A stretch of DNA of 64,000 nt from Olsenella sp. (GTDB lineage: Bacteria > Actinomycetota > Coriobacteriia > Coriobacteriales > Atopobiaceae): the NCBI GenBank assembly GCA_022648325.1, contig JALCMG010000011.1, forward strand, positions 1 to 64,000. The letters are read 5' to 3'. Every line of letters begins with the position of its first letter. Position 1 is the stretch's first letter. A program made the translations under genes and the position numbers. A model generated the notes under the pieces. The model was not told where the DNA came from and did not search any database. It saw nothing but the letters and a program-made list of their open reading frames with translations. Shown here piece after piece: positions 16,765 through 27,624 of the stretch.

Positions 16765-17487
16765 ATGGAGAGACAATTGAGTGACGAGAAGAATGGTGAG
16801 ACATCGATGGAAAAAGACTCTTCGGGAGCAACGTCTCCAGGAGGATTAGAGAGCAAGAAACCAACCCGAACAAAGACGGGCGTAATCATAGGGGTTGTCG
16901 CGCTCGCATTCGTTGTATTTGCAATCTGCATATACAAGTTTGTCGTAGTTCCTCATAACCAGGCAGTAGATGCTTTCAATGCGGCTGCGGCTCAGGTGGA
17001 AGAGAAAAACGCTGAGCTTCAGAGCAAGATTGATACGGCCCAAAGTTATATCGACTCTGGCGATAAGCCCCTCGACGTTTCAACTCAGGATGCTCTCACT
17101 CTTGCGGTTGCGGATGCGCGCCAGTCGCTGAGAGAGGTTCCAGATTTGCCCTCCTCGACGGATGAAATCAATGCTGCAGCCGATGAGCTTGGAAAACCTC
17201 TGGATTACTCATCCCAAGCAAAGGCGTTGGACGATGCGGCTGCGGCATTTGAGACAAGCGTTCAGCAGCTCAAGCAGATAACTGCTCCGTCACAAGACTT
17301 CGTGGTTTCGCGTCTTGGACAGGTGAAGGGCATCTCCGATATCGAGGCCGTTAGTGAAGATAATGACCCTAATGGTCTCCTGAACAAACAGGGCGGATAT
17401 ACTGCGGCAATATACTTCCACTACGATGCTTTGCCGGACTCCTACTCAATTTATGCGGGCAAGTGCTCCCCGCGTATGCGGGGATGA
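16765..17487 (+). pseudogene. Membrane-anchored coiled-coil protein cut off by the CRISPR array
   Basis: A frame of 240 codons has a cytoplasmic N-terminus, one membrane helix (TGVIIGVVALAFVVFAICIY, about residues 39-58) and an external helical region rich in Ala, Gln and Asp (QVEEKNAELQSKIDTAQSYI). Then comes a globular start, GYTAAIYFHYDALPDSYSIYAG. At base 17463 the first CRISPR repeat begins, and the remaining codons are array sequence. The natural C-terminus is therefore missing. Possible starts are ATG 16765 or ATG 16807. Function unknown. Confidence 0.65.
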
Positions 17488-20400
17488 TCCCCTCCAAGGC
17501 TGAGGGGAGACCACGGTATCGCAAGTGCTCCCCGCGTATGCGGGGATGATCCCACGGTCACCGTCTGGTCGAGAACCCTGTCGATGGTGCTCCCCGCGTA
17601 TGCGGGGATGATCCCTCGACCGGCAGGCACACCTCCAAGATGCGGTTGGTGCTCCCCGCGTATGCGGGGATGATCCCCGCCTGCACTTCAGGTGGGTCGG
17701 GAGCAAGCAAGTGCTCCCCGCGTATGCGGGGATGATCCCGAGAACAGCACGCCGCACGGGGGCTCCGGCTCGGTGCTCCCCGCGTATGCGGGGATGATCC
17801 CATCCACTTCCAGGGCGCAGGCCAGAGAGGCGGGGTGCTCCCCGCGTATGCGGGGATGATCCCAGCGGCTTGCGCTCTAACACCTTCGCATAGTCCGTGC
17901 TCCCCGCGTATGCGGGGATGATCCTCGGCTTGCGCGTCGAGTCCTTGCGTGGGTCGAAGTGCTCCCCGCGTATGCGGGGATGATCCCGCCTGGCGGTCGA
18001 TGAACAGAGAGGCGATGAAGGTGCTCCCCGCGTATGCGGGGATGATCCCCAGGTGGCCGAGACGGCCATATTCGACGGCAGGGTGCTCCCCGCGTATGCG
18101 GGGATGATCCCCCGACGATCATCGCGTGCGTCTTGCCGGAGCGGGTGCTCCCCGCGTATGCGGGGATGATCCCGAGCTTCGTGTCCCCAAGAACCAATAC
18201 AACTCGGTGCTCCCCGCGTATGCGGGGATGATCCCACGCCCGAGTACATGCGCTCGTACCGGGCCATCGTGCTCCCCGCGTATGCGGGGATGATCCCCAG
18301 CATCACATCGTGCGCAGGGGCGCTGGTAAGGTGCTCCCCGCGTATGCGGGGATGATCCCATCTGGGGATGGCCGGTCGGGACGCAGGTGAGCGTGCTCCC
18401 CGCGTATGCGGGGATGATCCTCCTTGAGAGGTCGCAGGAGACGGAAAGCCAGCTGTGCTCCCCGCGTATGCGGGGATGATCCCAGCGTCATGTCGATGTA
18501 GTTCGGATAGTCCGCCGTGCTCCCCGCGTATGCGGGGATGATCCAACCTCCTGCACCAGTCCGTGCTCCCCCATGACGAGTGCTCCCCGCGTATGCGGGG
18601 ATGATCCCTTCTCCCTGAGCGCCTCGCCGCACTCCTCAAGCGTGCTCCCCGCGTATGCGGGGATGATCCCTACTTCGGGTCTGGCATACCGTGCCTCGAC
18701 TGGGTGCTCCCCGCGTATGCGGGGATGATCCCTTCGGGCGGGGCTTGCCGCGAACCTTGCCGGCGGTGCTCCCCGCGTATGCGGGGATGATCCTAATGTC
18801 CGAAAAAGCTGACACCAACGGAAACGTGTGCTCCCCGCGTATGCGGGGATGATCCCTGCTCGAAGCTCATGAAGCTCGGCACCTTCTCGGTGCTCCCCGC
18901 GTATGCGGGGATGATCCTCGTCGGTATACACCGTCACCATTCTCGTCCATAGTGCTCCCCGCGTATGCGGGGATGATCCCCAGTGCGTGGGCCCCTCCGG
19001 GTTGCAGTCGAACGTGCTCCCCGCGTATGCGGGGATGATCCTGGCTCGGGGTTGCGTCGAAGCAGACGGTGACAAGTGCTCCCCGCGTATGCGGGGATGA
19101 TCCCGGCACCGCAGAGGTGATAGCCGCCGGGGGAGATGTGCTCCCCGCGTATGCGGGGATGATCCCAAGATGGGTCTGCCGCAGCCGTTCGTTGATGCTG
19201 TGCTCCCCGCGTATGCGGGGATGATCCCGAGATTGCCGCGAAGACACAATGGCACTTCTGGGTGCTCCCCGCGTATGCGGGGATGATCCCAAAAGGCGAT
19301 ACCGGAACCGGCGTTTCCGCAATGTGCTCCCCGCGTATGCGGGGATGATCCCGCCGACAAGTGGGAAGAGCACGGCAAGCGCGTTGTGCTCCCCGCGTAT
19401 GCGGGGATGATCCTAGACCTTTTCGGGTCCAAATCCGCAATGGCTTTGTGCTCCCCGCGTATGCGGGGATGATCCCTTCAGCGCCTTGTTAATCTCTCTC
19501 AGGTCGCTTGTGCTCCCCGCGTATGCGGGGATGATCCCGCACCTGCACATCACGGCAAAGCCCGCGTCTAGGTGCTCCCCGCGTATGCGGGGATGATCCC
19601 CACACAAGACCTGCAACGACGGCGGCGATTCCGGTGCTCCCCGCGTATGCGGGGATGATCCTCGGCTTCACGCGGTTTACGAGATTCGGCGTGAAGTGCT
19701 CCCCGCGTATGCGGGGATGATCCGTCTGAATCAAGCGTCACGGCGGCAAGGTTGCCGGTGCTCCCCGCGTATGCGGGGATGATCCACAGCAGCTTGCCGC
19801 TAACGTCGTACTTGGCGGCAGTGCTCCCCGCGTATGCGGGGATGATCCTAGACCTTTTCGGGTCCAAATCCGCAATGGCTTTGTGCTCCCCGCGTATGCG
19901 GGGATGATCCTGACGGTATCCGCGCCGGCGTCTACCTCGTTGAAGTGCTCCCCGCGTATGCGGGGATGATCCTCATGAAGAAGTACATGGGATGGCAGTA
20001 CAAGAAGTGCTCCCCGCGTATGCGGGGATGATCCCCGCCGTGCCGATCTCTTCCATGGATGCGGAAGAGTGCTCCCCGCGTATGCGGGGATGATCCACGC
20101 GGGCACGCCGGCAAAGAAGTCTTGCACCGCCGTGCTCCCCGCGTATGCGGGGATGATCCCCTAGATCCGGCGCATTTCAGCGTGCCTTCAATCGTGCTCC
20201 CCGCGTATGCGGGGATGATCCCTCGAACGCCTCGACCGCCGTCAGCACCGCCAAGGTGCTCCCCGCGTATGCGGGGATGATCCAACGCATCCAGGGCATG
20301 GCAGACCGCTGGCATGTCGTGCTCCCCGCGTATGCGGGGATGATCCTAATACTATGAGAGATAACCTAGTTGAAAAGAACGTGCTCCCCGCGTATGCGGG

Positions 20401-21248
20401 GATGATCCCACGAACAAGCTGTACAAGTTCATGGACAAGTTGTGCTCCCCGCGTATGCGGGGATGATCCCTGGCGTGCCACCCAGTCCAGCCACTCCTCG
20501 CCGGTGCTCCCCGCGTATGCGGGGATGATCCCTCGGATTTGAGAACGCCCGTCGCGGAGAAATCGGTGCTCCCCGCGTATGCGGGGATGATCCTGGACTA
20601 TCCCCAGTCCAAAAAATGGACTACCCCCGTGCTCCCCGCGTATGCGGGGATGATCCACCCCGCAGGGTTGGAGCCGTTACCTCCACCGTGCGTGCTCCCC
20701 GCGTATGCGGGGATGATCCTCTTCGGCAGCGCGGTGCACGGAATCCTTGAGAGGTGCTCCCCGCGTATGCGGGGATGATCCATTCCTACACAACAATTGA
20801 GTTACAAGCAATTGCGTGCTCCCCGCGTATGCGGGGATGATCCTCCTGTGTCTCACATCATATGGCTTGCACCAAAGTGCTCCCCGCGTATGCGGGGATG
20901 ATCCCAGCTCCTTGACCGTCACCCTCCCCCTCCCGTACGTGCTCCCCGCGTATGCGGGGATGATCCTGGCTACGAGCCTTCCAGATGCAGCACGTTCGCG
21001 GTGCTCCCCGCGTATGCGGGGGTGATCCTCGCTCCGTGCCGCCCTGCGCTGCGGACACCTTGGTGCTCCCCGCGTATGCGGGGATGATCCTTGTACATGT
21101 TGCCGCCGCGCGCCGTGTAGCTGCGTGCTCCCCGCGTATGCGGGGATGATCCCTGCCACCAGGCGGTCCACCCGTCGCCGTTGACGGTGCTCCCCGCGTA
21201 TGCGGGGATGATCCCGCCGACATCATGGCCTGGTGGGCGAGGCTCAGG

Positions 21249-21744
21249 GTGCTCCCCGCGTATGCGGGGATGATCCTAGTAGCTACAAGCAAGGAGCACA
21301 CCCACCGAAGGTGCTCCCCGCGTATGCGGGGATGATCCCCATGCGGGAGAGGGGATGTGGACGGAGATATGGGTGCTCCCCGCGTATGCGGGGATGATTC
21401 TAAGCAAGGAGAGGACCTACCATGGCGACCAACGGTGCTCCCCGCGTATGCGGGGATGATCCCTCCGCCTTCGTCCTTTTCCTAGCTTCCATTCGCGTGC
21501 TCCCCGCGTATGCGGGGATGATCCTAGTAGCTACAAGCAAGGAGCACACCCACCGAAGGTGCTCCCCGCGTATGCGGGGATGATCCCCATGCGGGAGAGG
21601 GGATGTGGACGGAGATATGGGTGCTCCCCGCGTATGCGGGGATGATCCTAAGCAAGGAGAGGACCTACCATGGCGACCAACGGTGCTCCCCGCGTATGCG
21701 GGGATGATCCCTCCGCCTTCGTCCTTTTCCTAGCTTCCATTCGC
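21249..21744 (+). repeat. Tandem duplication of a four-spacer block inside the array
   Basis: Bases 21249-21496 (four repeats with their spacers) recur at 21497-21744. The four spacers are identical in the same order. The only difference seen is in the repeat at 21373, which ends GATGATTC, against GATGATCC in the second copy. This is a 248-bp segmental duplication, not independent acquisition. Confidence 0.9.
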
Positions 21745-22489
21745 GTGCTCCCCGCGTATGCGGGGATGATCCCGCCTCTGCCGCCCAGTCCACGGCGGAC
21801 TCCGCCGTGCTCCCCGCGTATGCGGGGATGATCCTATAAGGCAAAGGGCGTCATGCCGGAGGGCACGAGTGCTCCCCGCGTATGCGGGGATGATCCCATC
21901 GCGAAGAGCGTGTTGGATGCCCTGAACGGAGTGCTCCCCGCGTATGCGGGGATGATCCCATCGGGAAGCGCGGCACGCTTGAGCAGCTGCCGGTGCTCCC
22001 CGCGTATGCGGGGATGATCCTCGGCGTGCCCTTCTGCGCGTTGGGGCGCTGCGGGTGCTCCCCGCGTATGCGGGGATGATCCTTGACATCGAATCCGGGG
22101 GAAGCTGAAGGGTTCAGTGCTCCCCGCGTATGCGGGGATGATCCTAGCTATGACTATGAGGACGTTGCCATAAAGATTGTGCTCCCCGCGTATGCGGGGA
22201 TGATCCTCGGTAGGCATCAGCCTACGAGGGATGCGACGAGGTGCTCCCCGCGTATGCGGGGATGATCCTTGCATCCGTCACCCGAGGTCCCGGGGGAACG
22301 AGGTGCTCCCCGCGTATGCGGGGATGATCCCTCCCGAGTCCGTGGACTCTGACGTTGCGTTGTCGTGCTCCCCGCGTATGCGGGGATGATCCCGACCACG
22401 CCTGCGACGCCCTGCGCTACTTCGTGGTGCTCCCCGCGTATGCGGGGATGATCCGTTCTCCGAGGAGCACGAGACGGCGTTCGGTCTGA

Positions 22490-22985
22490 GTGCTCCCCGC
22501 GTATGCGGGGATGATCCCGCTGGAATCAGCGTAAGCAATCCGACGAGCGCGGTGCTCCCCGCGTATGCGGGGATGATCCCCCGACGGTCATCGAGTGCGT
22601 CTTGCCAGAGCGCGTGCTCCCCGCGTATGCGGGGATGACCCCCAGTTCTCAAGGCAGTCAGTTTTGTCCGGGGTGGTGCTCCCCGCGTATGCGGGGATGA
22701 TCCCAGACGAATCCAGGGCATGGAGCAGAGCCAGGCAGTGCTCCCCGCGTATGCGGGGATGATCCCGCCGACACGACGGCGAGATAGAGCAGGACGTGTG
22801 TGCTCCCCGCGTATGCGGGGATGATCCCTACCGCCTGGTCGAGAACGGCTTCATCACCAACGTGCTCCCCGCGTATGCGGGGATGATCCCGCTGGAATCA
22901 GCGTAAGCAATCCGACGAGCGCGGTGCTCCCCGCGTATGCGGGGATGATCCCCCGACGGTCATCGAGTGCGTCTTGCCAGAGCGC
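22490..22985 (+). repeat. Two-spacer block repeated within the array
   Basis: The spacers following the repeats at 22490 and 22552 reappear, in the same order, after the repeats at 22862 and 22924, with four unrelated spacers between. The second spacer of the pair also resembles the spacer after the repeat at 18083, differing at about three positions. Confidence 0.85.
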
Positions 22986-23477
22986 GTGCTCCCCGCGTAT
23001 GCGGGGATGATCCCGTCAACTGGGCAAACTCCGCCCCGCTGCCCATCGTGCTCCCCGCGTATGCGGGGATAATCCCTCAACGAACGACTCCACAAGAATC
23101 TCGTATCGCGTGCTCCCCGCGTATGCGGGGATGATCCCAGGGCGAGGATGGATTCCGCAATCGGGACCACGGTGCTCCCCGCGTATGCGGGGATGATTCT
23201 GCATTCACCCTGAGCAGCGACGAAGCGGACAGGTGCTCCCCGCGTATGCGGGGATGATCCGGCCACGCATGTTGCGGCAGGTGCGGCCACAGGGTGCTCC
23301 CCGCGCATGCGGGGATGATCCCATGACCGCGTACTTCCAGTGGTGCGAGGACAACGTGCTCCCCGCGCATGCGGGGGATGATCCCCATAACAAGGGGCTC
23401 GACCTCGCGCGGGTCGACGTGCTCCCCGCGTATGCGGGGATGATCCTCCAGAGCATTGCAGGTGCTCCCCGCGTATG

Positions 23478-23969
23478 GAGGCTGACCCCTATCCTCTTCT
23501 TTGTTCAGTCGAGTATCCTGTTAGAGCAAAAAAAGTTGCTAATCAAACACTTTGGTTGAGAAGGCCCCACACGAATTGGGACATCGTCTTTTTGCTGTGT
23601 GTCGCGTTCCCGCAGAGTCCCGGATTACGTGTAAAAGCCGACTATTTATTGTGGGTCGGTTGGGACCGCGTAGGCTTGCTCGGCGTGCGCTCGTGGCGTT
23701 TATCCCGGTTGTCGCAGATGGCCAACAGGGAAAACGCGGGCGTTCCTCGTCGCTGGGAGTCAGGCGTCCGTCCAAACGGCTCCTTACGCAAGAAAATAAT
23801 ATACATATCTAGCTAGCTAGACTTCCGTATGTAAGATTGTGAATCTTTATTGCGTGCAGGGCGCTCGGAGACGCGGCGAGTGTGCGGTTTGCCGTTCCGA
23901 TGCGTTCGTTGCACGTCCTCAGCCACCAATCGTTCGGTTATGCCTTCTGCCCCAACCAGAGAGGCTTGT
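23478..23969. other. Gene-free stretch right of the CRISPR array
   Basis: About 490 bases with lower GC than the flanks. Just after the array is AGCAAAAAAAGTTGCT, and CTAGCTAGCTAG lies near 23810. No cas gene, transposase or other coding sequence could be supported in any frame. The left part may be the array's trailer; the right part lies downstream of the ABC exporter genes, but I see no clear terminator. Confidence 0.4.
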
Positions 23970-25823
23970 CTACTCCAGCTCGCGGGTGCCGGTCCAGAGC
24001 TGCCAGTACTCGCCACGCTGCGCAAGCAGCTCGTCGTGGGTGCCGCGCTCTACGATGCGCCCGTGCTCGAGGACCATGATCGCGTTGGCGTTGCGAACGG
24101 TGGAGAGCCGGTGCGCAATCACGAAGACCGTGCACCCGCGCATGAGCGCGTCCATCCCGCGTGCGATGAGGGCCTCGGTGCGAGTGTCGACGCTCGACGT
24201 GGCCTCGTCCAGGATGAGGACGGGCGGGTCGCTCACGGCAGCGCGTGCGATGGCGATGAGCTGCCTCTGGCCCTGGCTGAGGTTCGCCCCGTCGGCGGTG
24301 ACCATCGTGTCGTAGCCGCGCGGCAGGCGGGAGATGAACGAGTCCGCGTTTGCCACGCGAGCGGCGTGGCGCACCTCCTCATCGGTGGCGTCGAGCTTGC
24401 CAAAGCGGATGTTGTCGGCAATGGTCCCGCGGAAGAGGTGGGTGTCTTGCAGAACGATTCCCAAAGACGAGCGAAGCGACGCCTTCTTGATGTCCCGTAC
24501 GTCGATGCCGTCGTAGGTTATCTCGCCCGAGCGCACATCGTAGAAGCGGTTGATGAGATTCGTGATGGTGGTCTTGCCCGCGCCCGTCGAACCCACAAAG
24601 GCAATCTTCTGCCCGGGCTTCGCAAAGAGCGAGAGGTTCGCAAGCACCGTCTGACCCTCGTCGTAGCCAAAGGTGACGTTGTCAAAGCGCACGTCGCCGG
24701 CGAGAGGAACCACGGTCCCGTCCTTGTGACGCCACCGCCAGCCCGCGGCGCCGGCGGCCATGCGGCGGTTGTCGTCCGCTGCGTCGTCGCCTGCGCCCAC
24801 GCGCTCCAGCGTGACCGTGCCCTCGTCCTTCTCGGCAGGCACCTCCATCACGGCAAAGACCCGCTCGGCGCCGGCGAGTGCCGTGAGCATGAAGTTGCCC
24901 AGCTGCGTGAGCTGGTTGATTGGCATGGCCGCCTGGCGAACAAACACCAGGTAGCTGGCCAGGCTGCCTACGCCCATGCGCCCGCCAATGGCAAGCGCGG
25001 CGCCAACTACGGCAACGATGGCGTAGTTGGTGTACGAGATGGCCACCGTCGCCGGCACCATCGTGGAGGCGTATGCCTGGGCACCGGTTCCGCTTGTGCG
25101 CAGGTTCTCGTTGAGGGCCTTGAAGCCCCTGAGGTTCTCGCCCTCGTGGTTGAAGACCTTGACCACCTTCTGCCCGGCGATCATCTCCTCCACGTAGCCG
25201 TCCAGCGCACCCAGCGTGCGCTGCTGCTGTGAGAAGAGCCGCTTGGAGCGCCTGCCCGAGAAGCGCGCGTAGGCCACGATGATCGCGTCGCAGCCAAACG
25301 TGATGAGCGTGAGCCGCCAGTCCAGCACAGCGAGAAGCACGATGGTCCCCACGGTCTGGATGGCCGCCTGCACCATGTTGGCAAAGCCGTTGTTGAGCGC
25401 CTCAGAGATGGTGTCCACGTCGTTGGTGAAGTAGCTCATCACGTCGCCGTTGCGTGTGCGGTCAAACCACGAGAGCGGCAGCGTCTCAATGTGGCCGAGA
25501 AGGTCGCGGCGAATGTCAAAGACCACGCGCTGCGCCGCGCGCACCATGGTCTGGGTGTAGCCCACGCTTGCGGTGACCCCTGCGGCGTAGATGACGGCCG
25601 TGAGGGCAACGAGATGGACAAAGCGCATCCAGTCGCCCGTGCTCACGGCGTCCACCACGGGCTTGATCATGTACGTTCCGGCAAGGTTTGCCCCTCCCGT
25701 CACGCATACCAGCACGGCCACGGCCAAGAGCTGCCAGCGGGCGTGTCCAAGGTACGAGAGAAATCTTCTCAGCGTGTGGCGCAGGTCCTTGGGGCCTGAC
25801 GGAGTGCCTCCTCTACCTGGCAT
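23970..25823 (-). CDS. ABC exporter half-transporter with canonical ATPase site
   Basis: This 617-residue fused membrane/ATPase protein of the multidrug (LmrA/MsbA-like) type starts at ATG 25823 (MPGRGGTPSGPKDLRHTLRR). Six membrane helices occupy about residues 35-320. The ATPase domain has Walker A GSTGAGKTT, signature LSQGQRQ, Walker B LILDEATSSVD with the catalytic Glu, and switch His in IAHRLST. It overlaps the upstream exporter gene by 11 bases and is the third gene of a marR-ABC-ABC operon. With its partner it should form a heterodimeric drug or lipid exporter. Confidence 0.92.
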   Translation of the reverse strand: MPGRGGTPSGPKDLRHTLRRFLSYLGHARWQLLAVAVLVCVTGGANLAGTYMIKPVVDAVSTGDWMRFVHLVALTAVIYAAGVTASVGYTQTMVRAAQRVVFDIRRDLLGHIETLPLSWFDRTRNGDVMSYFTNDVDTISEALNNGFANMVQAAIQTVGTIVLLAVLDWRLTLITFGCDAIIVAYARFSGRRSKRLFSQQQRTLGALDGYVEEMIAGQKVVKVFNHEGENLRGFKALNENLRTSGTGAQAYASTMVPATVAISYTNYAIVAVVGAALAIGGRMGVGSLASYLVFVRQAAMPINQLTQLGNFMLTALAGAERVFAVMEVPAEKDEGTVTLERVGAGDDAADDNRRMAAGAAGWRWRHKDGTVVPLAGDVRFDNVTFGYDEGQTVLANLSLFAKPGQKIAFVGSTGAGKTTITNLINRFYDVRSGEITYDGIDVRDIKKASLRSSLGIVLQDTHLFRGTIADNIRFGKLDATDEEVRHAARVANADSFISRLPRGYDTMVTADGANLSQGQRQLIAIARAAVSDPPVLILDEATSSVDTRTEALIARGMDALMRGCTVFVIAHRLSTVRNANAIMVLEHGRIVERGTHDELLAQRGEYWQLWTGTRELE

Positions 25824-27624
25824 TGGGGGCCTCCCTTCTGGTTGCGGCGGTTGCGGGCTTGTCTGCGTGCGCGGTTGGCGCGGTTGGCGCGCCGTTCGTC
25901 TCGGCGGTGCCGCCCACCTGTGACTCGTAGAGCTCGCTGTAGATGTCATCGGTGCGGAGAAGCTCCTCGTGCGTGCCTGTGGCGTGCACGCGGCCGTCAT
26001 CGAGGACCACGATCTGGTCGGCATCCATCACGGAGGCCACGCGCTGCGCGATCACGACCTTGGTGACGTTCGTGAGCGCGGAGAGGTTCTCGCGTATGCG
26101 GGCGTCCGTCGCCATGTCGCAAGCGGAGGTCGAGTCGTCGAAGACCAACACGCGCGGATGCTTGAGCAGCGTTCGCGCAATGCAGAGGCGCTGCTTCTGG
26201 CCGCCAGAGACGTTGCCGCCACCGTGGCCGAGGTCCGCATCGAGGCCGCCTATTCGGTCCAGGAACTCGTCGGCGCAGGCCAGGTGGCAGGCGCGGAGCA
26301 GCTCCTCGTCCGTCGCCGAGGCGTCTCCCCAGCGCAGGTTGTCGCGGACGGTGCCCGTGAACAGGACGTTCTTCTGGAGCACTATGCCCACGCCATCCCG
26401 CAGCGCGGCAAGGTCGTACTCGCGCACGTCGTGGCCGCCCACCTCGACGCTGCCGGAGCTCACGTCGTAGAGGCGAGCCATGAGCTGCACGAGCGAGGTC
26501 TTGCCGGAGCCCGTGGCGCCCAGCACGCCCACGGTGGAGCCGGCGGCAAAGTGCAGGCTCACGTTTGAGAGAACGTCCTTCTCGGCCGTGGGCGAGTACT
26601 TGAAGCTCACGTCGCGGAAGGCGACGTCGCCGGTCTCCACGCGGGCAATGCCGTGCGCGGGGCTCTCTATGGCGGGCTTCTCGCGCAGCACCTCGCTCAC
26701 GCGGTGGATGCTCGTGACAGCGCGTGCCAGGAGAAGAAAGACGTTCGAGATCATCATCAGGGAGTTCATGATGAGCAGAACGTAGCTCATGAATCCCGTG
26801 AGCGTGCCTACGCCCATCTCGCCTGCCATGATCATCTGGCCGCCAAACCACAGGAGCGCCACGCTGGCCACGTTCATCGAGAGCGTGAAGACGGGCGTGT
26901 TGATCACGGCGGTCCTAAAGGTGCGCGTGGCGGCGTTTGCCAGGCGCGCGTTGACCTGCTCGAAGCGCTCGGCCACGTAGCCCTCGCGAACGTAGGCCTT
27001 GATGGCGCGTATGGCCACGAGGTCCTCCTGAAGCGTGTCGTTGAGCTGGTCCATCGCGTGCTGCATGGACCCAAAGAGCGGCGCAACATGGTGCACGATA
27101 AGCGCGAGGGCGCATGCCAGCGCGGGCAGGATCACAAAGAAGACCACGGCCAGCTTGGCGCTCATGGTGCAGGCGATGACAAGGCCGCACACGAGCATGA
27201 CCGGTCCTCTCAGCATGGGCCTAAAGCCCATCACGAGGGCGTTCTGAATTACGGTGACGTCGGTGGTCATGCGCGTGACAAGGGAGGACGTGTCAAAGTC
27301 GTCGAGGTTGGAGAAGGCGAAGTCCTGCACGTGGGCGTACTCGGCCTCGCGCAGGCCAGCGCCAAAGCCCATGGCGACCTCGGCGGAGAAGCGCGCGTAG
27401 CCCATGCCCAGGACGCCGGCGCACACGGCGAGAGCCACCATACGGGCACCGAGCGCAAAGACGAGCCCCATGTCGCCGGTGGCCACGCCCACGTCGACGA
27501 TGCTTGCCATCACGAAGGGGATGCAGAGCTCAAGCGTGGCCTCGACAAACGCGCAGAGCGCGGCGAGAACGAACTGCTTGCGGTAGGGCTTGAGGTAGCG
27601 GGAAACGAGGGCGAGGTCACTCAT
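25813..27624 (-). CDS. ABC exporter half-transporter with degenerate Walker B
   Basis: A 603-residue partner subunit. Membrane helices lie in the first 310 residues. The ATPase domain has Walker A GATGSGKTS and signature NVSGGQKQR, but Walker B reads VFDDSTSACD, with Asp where the catalytic Glu should be. Heterodimeric exporters of the LmrCD/TM287-288 type have one such inactive site, matching the canonical site in the downstream gene. The start ATG 27624 follows AGGGAGG and overlaps the end of the MarR gene. The C-terminus is an Ala/Pro/Thr-rich tail. Confidence 0.92.
   Translation of the reverse strand: MSDLALVSRYLKPYRKQFVLAALCAFVEATLELCIPFVMASIVDVGVATGDMGLVFALGARMVALAVCAGVLGMGYARFSAEVAMGFGAGLREAEYAHVQDFAFSNLDDFDTSSLVTRMTTDVTVIQNALVMGFRPMLRGPVMLVCGLVIACTMSAKLAVVFFVILPALACALALIVHHVAPLFGSMQHAMDQLNDTLQEDLVAIRAIKAYVREGYVAERFEQVNARLANAATRTFRTAVINTPVFTLSMNVASVALLWFGGQMIMAGEMGVGTLTGFMSYVLLIMNSLMMISNVFLLLARAVTSIHRVSEVLREKPAIESPAHGIARVETGDVAFRDVSFKYSPTAEKDVLSNVSLHFAAGSTVGVLGATGSGKTSLVQLMARLYDVSSGSVEVGGHDVREYDLAALRDGVGIVLQKNVLFTGTVRDNLRWGDASATDEELLRACHLACADEFLDRIGGLDADLGHGGGNVSGGQKQRLCIARTLLKHPRVLVFDDSTSACDMATDARIRENLSALTNVTKVVIAQRVASVMDADQIVVLDDGRVHATGTHEELLRTDDIYSELYESQVGGTAETNGAPTAPTAHADKPATAATRREAPNAR

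Larger units (their letters stand above)
17463..23477 (+). CRISPR. Type I-E-like CRISPR array, 98 repeats, no leader or cas genes in the window
   Basis: The 28-bp repeat begins GTGCTCCCCGCG and ends GCGGGGATGATCC, with the CCCCGC/GCGGGG stem of type I-E. I count 98 starts from 17463 to 23462. Spacing is 62 bases in most units (61-63 in a few), giving 33-35 base spacers. The repeat orientation puts the leader end on the left, but coding sequence of a truncated gene abuts the first repeat there. Repeats near the right end degenerate (variants at 23048, 23172, 23294, 23356). The last spacer is only 15 bases and the last repeat is cut after GTGCTCCCCGCGTATG. Single-base variants also occur at 21001, 21373 and 22614. 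No cas gene is recognisable anywhere in the window. Confidence 0.97.

Noticed and set aside
22986-23047. A CRISPR spacer sharing 12 bases (TTTGCCCAGTTG on the minus strand) with the hairpin core at 41735-41746
   Set aside because: A similar match also occurs by chance in the coding sequence of the HAD gene near 28392, so 12 bases is not enough to claim self-targeting.
17463-23477. Many long frames across the array encoding repeated SSPHTRGAP or IIPAYAGST peptides
   Set aside because: They are translations of the CRISPR repeat in different frames; the spacing is set by the array, not by coding.
15308-23969. cas genes next to the array
   Set aside because: The ATPase, the coiled-coil membrane protein and all frames on the right side were inspected; none resembles Cas1, Cas2, Cas3 or a Cascade subunit.
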